Positions 62,907-64,000 of a DNA stretch of 64,000 bases are shown in pieces. This DNA comes from Naumovozyma dairenensis CBS 421 (lineage: Eukaryota; Ascomycota; Saccharomycetes; Saccharomycetales; Saccharomycetaceae). The translations under genes and the position numbers were made by a program. Below the pieces are notes generated by a model. The model saw only the letters and a list, made by a program, of their open reading frames with translations, ran no database searches and was not told the origin of the DNA. How positions within the stretch are numbered: the first letter of the stretch is position 1; each line of letters begins with the position of its first letter. The DNA lies in assembly GCF_000227115.2 (NCBI RefSeq), contig NC_016479.1:372001-436000 (forward strand), written 5' to 3'.

Positions 62907-63179
62907 ATGACGATATTGTTAGAGACAATAGAGAAGATCCTACGATCTGAATCTTTTCAGAATAAAGATACCACGATTACAAAGGAAACCATCTTAATGA
63001 TTCAACGATATATGGATTTGTTCATTAAAGAAGCTGTTATTCGATCATACGAAAATAAAGTTGCCACGCAGGTCGAAGATTTTGATGATGAAGAGGATGC
63101 TGATGAGGAAGATAAGACTATTGAATTGACACATTTGGATCTGGAGCGGATTGTTGGATTGTTGCTTATGGAATTATGA
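62907..63179 (+). CDS. MHF2: Mhf2 (CENP-X family) histone-fold protein
   Basis: Small histone-fold subunit of the MHF complex that works with the Mph1 helicase and at kinetochores (YDL160C-A, 80 residues). From ATG 62907 it has 90 residues: MTILLETIEKIL, then IQRYMDLFIKEAVIRSYENKV, an acidic loop (EDFDDEEDADEEDK) and the diagnostic end IELTHLDLERIVGLLLMEL. Two histone-fold helices and the C-terminal helix match the family. The frame is open 32 codons further, to an ATG at 62811, and that longer form (122 residues) cannot be excluded. S. cerevisiae carries it on the same strand as CDC9, while here it is divergent, so a local inversion has occurred in one lineage. Confidence 0.88.
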   Translation: MTILLETIEKILRSESFQNKDTTITKETILMIQRYMDLFIKEAVIRSYENKVATQVEDFDDEEDADEEDKTIELTHLDLERIVGLLLMEL

Positions 63180-64000
63180 TATACGAAAATAGACACATAT
63201 TATATCATTCGAGTATCTCTAGGGACCATTGACTGGGTTTTATTCTCTTAATTAATTATGCTAACTGAACTATAGGTGTTTCAAAGACACACATCTGAAT
63301 TAGGGAATATATATAGACGATATTACATATTCGATGCACTCATAGCATATGTCGAAGCATCATGGACCCATATAATCAAGGTCGAACCCTCGTATAGGCA
63401 ACTCCTTCACACAGTTATGCAGAAATTGTTTAAGAGCTCTTTTTTATGAAAAATCCTCTATGTAAGAAATAATCAGATAAATGGTGGAAGATACATATAA
63501 TATCTACTGTCATAAATAGAAGTCTCATACGAAAACACTTGTCTTTTTGAAAAATCTCGTTAATAAATATACATACACATTATATATATATATATATATT
63601 ACTATATGTTGATGACAATATGTGATTTTATTATTGCATCATAGATTACTTAAAAAAGAAAAAAAAAATTCTGAATATGATTTTATCGATTATACTTCCA
63701 TTCTTGCAATATCATATCATATGCCTTATCGTAGTTGAATAACTGTCAAAAAAAAAAGGGCGGTTTTATTAGGAAGTTAGGGAAAAAAAGAGATGCTATT
63801 TAGGGAAAAGCAACAAAAAAACCAAACTACCTTTTTTCATTTTTCGCTCTTAACAAAAAATACAGTATTTCTGTTTTTGAAGGGAAATATTTTTAAATCA
63901 ATCATTGCTGTTGAAGATTCTTAATAATGTAGTAGCGATAGTTAAGATGTTGGAGGATTAAACACATTATTGGTTTAAATGAAGGATTGGTAGATAGAAA
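63180..64000. other. Right-edge region
   Basis: 820 bp with a TATATA tract at 63583-63599 and many A runs. No complete gene. A possible terminal exon on the minus strand is listed separately. Confidence 0.5.
63683..63742 (-). CDS. Possible terminal exon of a minus-strand gene running off the edge
   Basis: On the minus strand a T10 tract and GACAG acceptor (63743-63757) are followed by 19 codons (LFNYDKAYDMILQEWKYNR) and TAA at 63683-63685. CCCTAAC at 63776-63782 could serve as branch site, 34 nt before the acceptor. No 5' splice site is visible up to the window edge, and I do not recognise the protein. It may be a real exon or a chance open stretch. Confidence 0.3.
   Translation of the reverse strand, partial: LFNYDKAYDMILQEWKYNR

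Noticed and set aside
63375..63395. GGTTCGACC on the minus strand, B-box like
   Set aside because: The T-stem does not pair and no A box is found at the right distance.

Overview
This 64 kb window is nuclear DNA from a budding yeast of the family Saccharomycetaceae, from a lineage that passed through the whole-genome duplication. The evidence is AT-rich compact gene order, one short intron with GTATGT and TACTAAC signals, and 25 recognisable orthologues of Saccharomyces cerevisiae genes in long collinear runs. A Naumovozyma- or Kazachstania-like species is my best guess, because intergenic regions are long and the pattern of duplicate loss differs from S. cerevisiae. I cannot fix the species without a search. 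The sequence is a draft with two N gaps (11055-11074 and 53671-53692).

Layout, left block (1-32.9 kb): this matches S. cerevisiae YER095W to YER085C in exact order and orientation: RAD51, PUP3, AIM11, TSC11, IES5, MET6, TRP2, PTC2, DOT6, SBH1, AIM10, ILV1 and an unrecognised gene in the YER085C slot. PIN4, which S. cerevisiae keeps on the sister duplicate chromosome (YBL051C), lies between DOT6 and SBH1. A decayed pyruvate decarboxylase fragment sits between RAD51 and PUP3.

Breakpoint (33-35.8 kb): gene-poor DNA with a broken coding region of unknown family, more GC-rich than its surroundings, then a switch to a different ancestral block.

Right block (35.8-64 kb): this matches YDL174C to YDL164C: DLD1, PAR32, GLT1, probable UGX2, SFA1, NRP1, FAP7, CDC36 and CDC9. 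NOP56 (YLR197W) and MSS51 (YLR203C) come from the sister duplicate block and are interleaved. MHF2 follows CDC9, and a possible terminal exon of a minus-strand gene lies near the right edge.

Functionally the genes are ordinary housekeeping genes: recombination and replication (RAD51, CDC9, MHF2), amino acid metabolism (MET6, TRP2, ILV1, GLT1), TOR signalling (TSC11, PAR32), ribosome biogenesis (DOT6, NOP56, FAP7), proteasome (PUP3, with a perfect Rpn4 site) and mitochondrial functions (AIM10, AIM11, DLD1, MSS51). Several upstream regions carry textbook regulatory sites. The least explained features are the broken gene at 34.8-35.6 kb, two GC-rich islands with long inverted repeats upstream of DOT6 and PAR32, and a presequence-like extension on SFA1.
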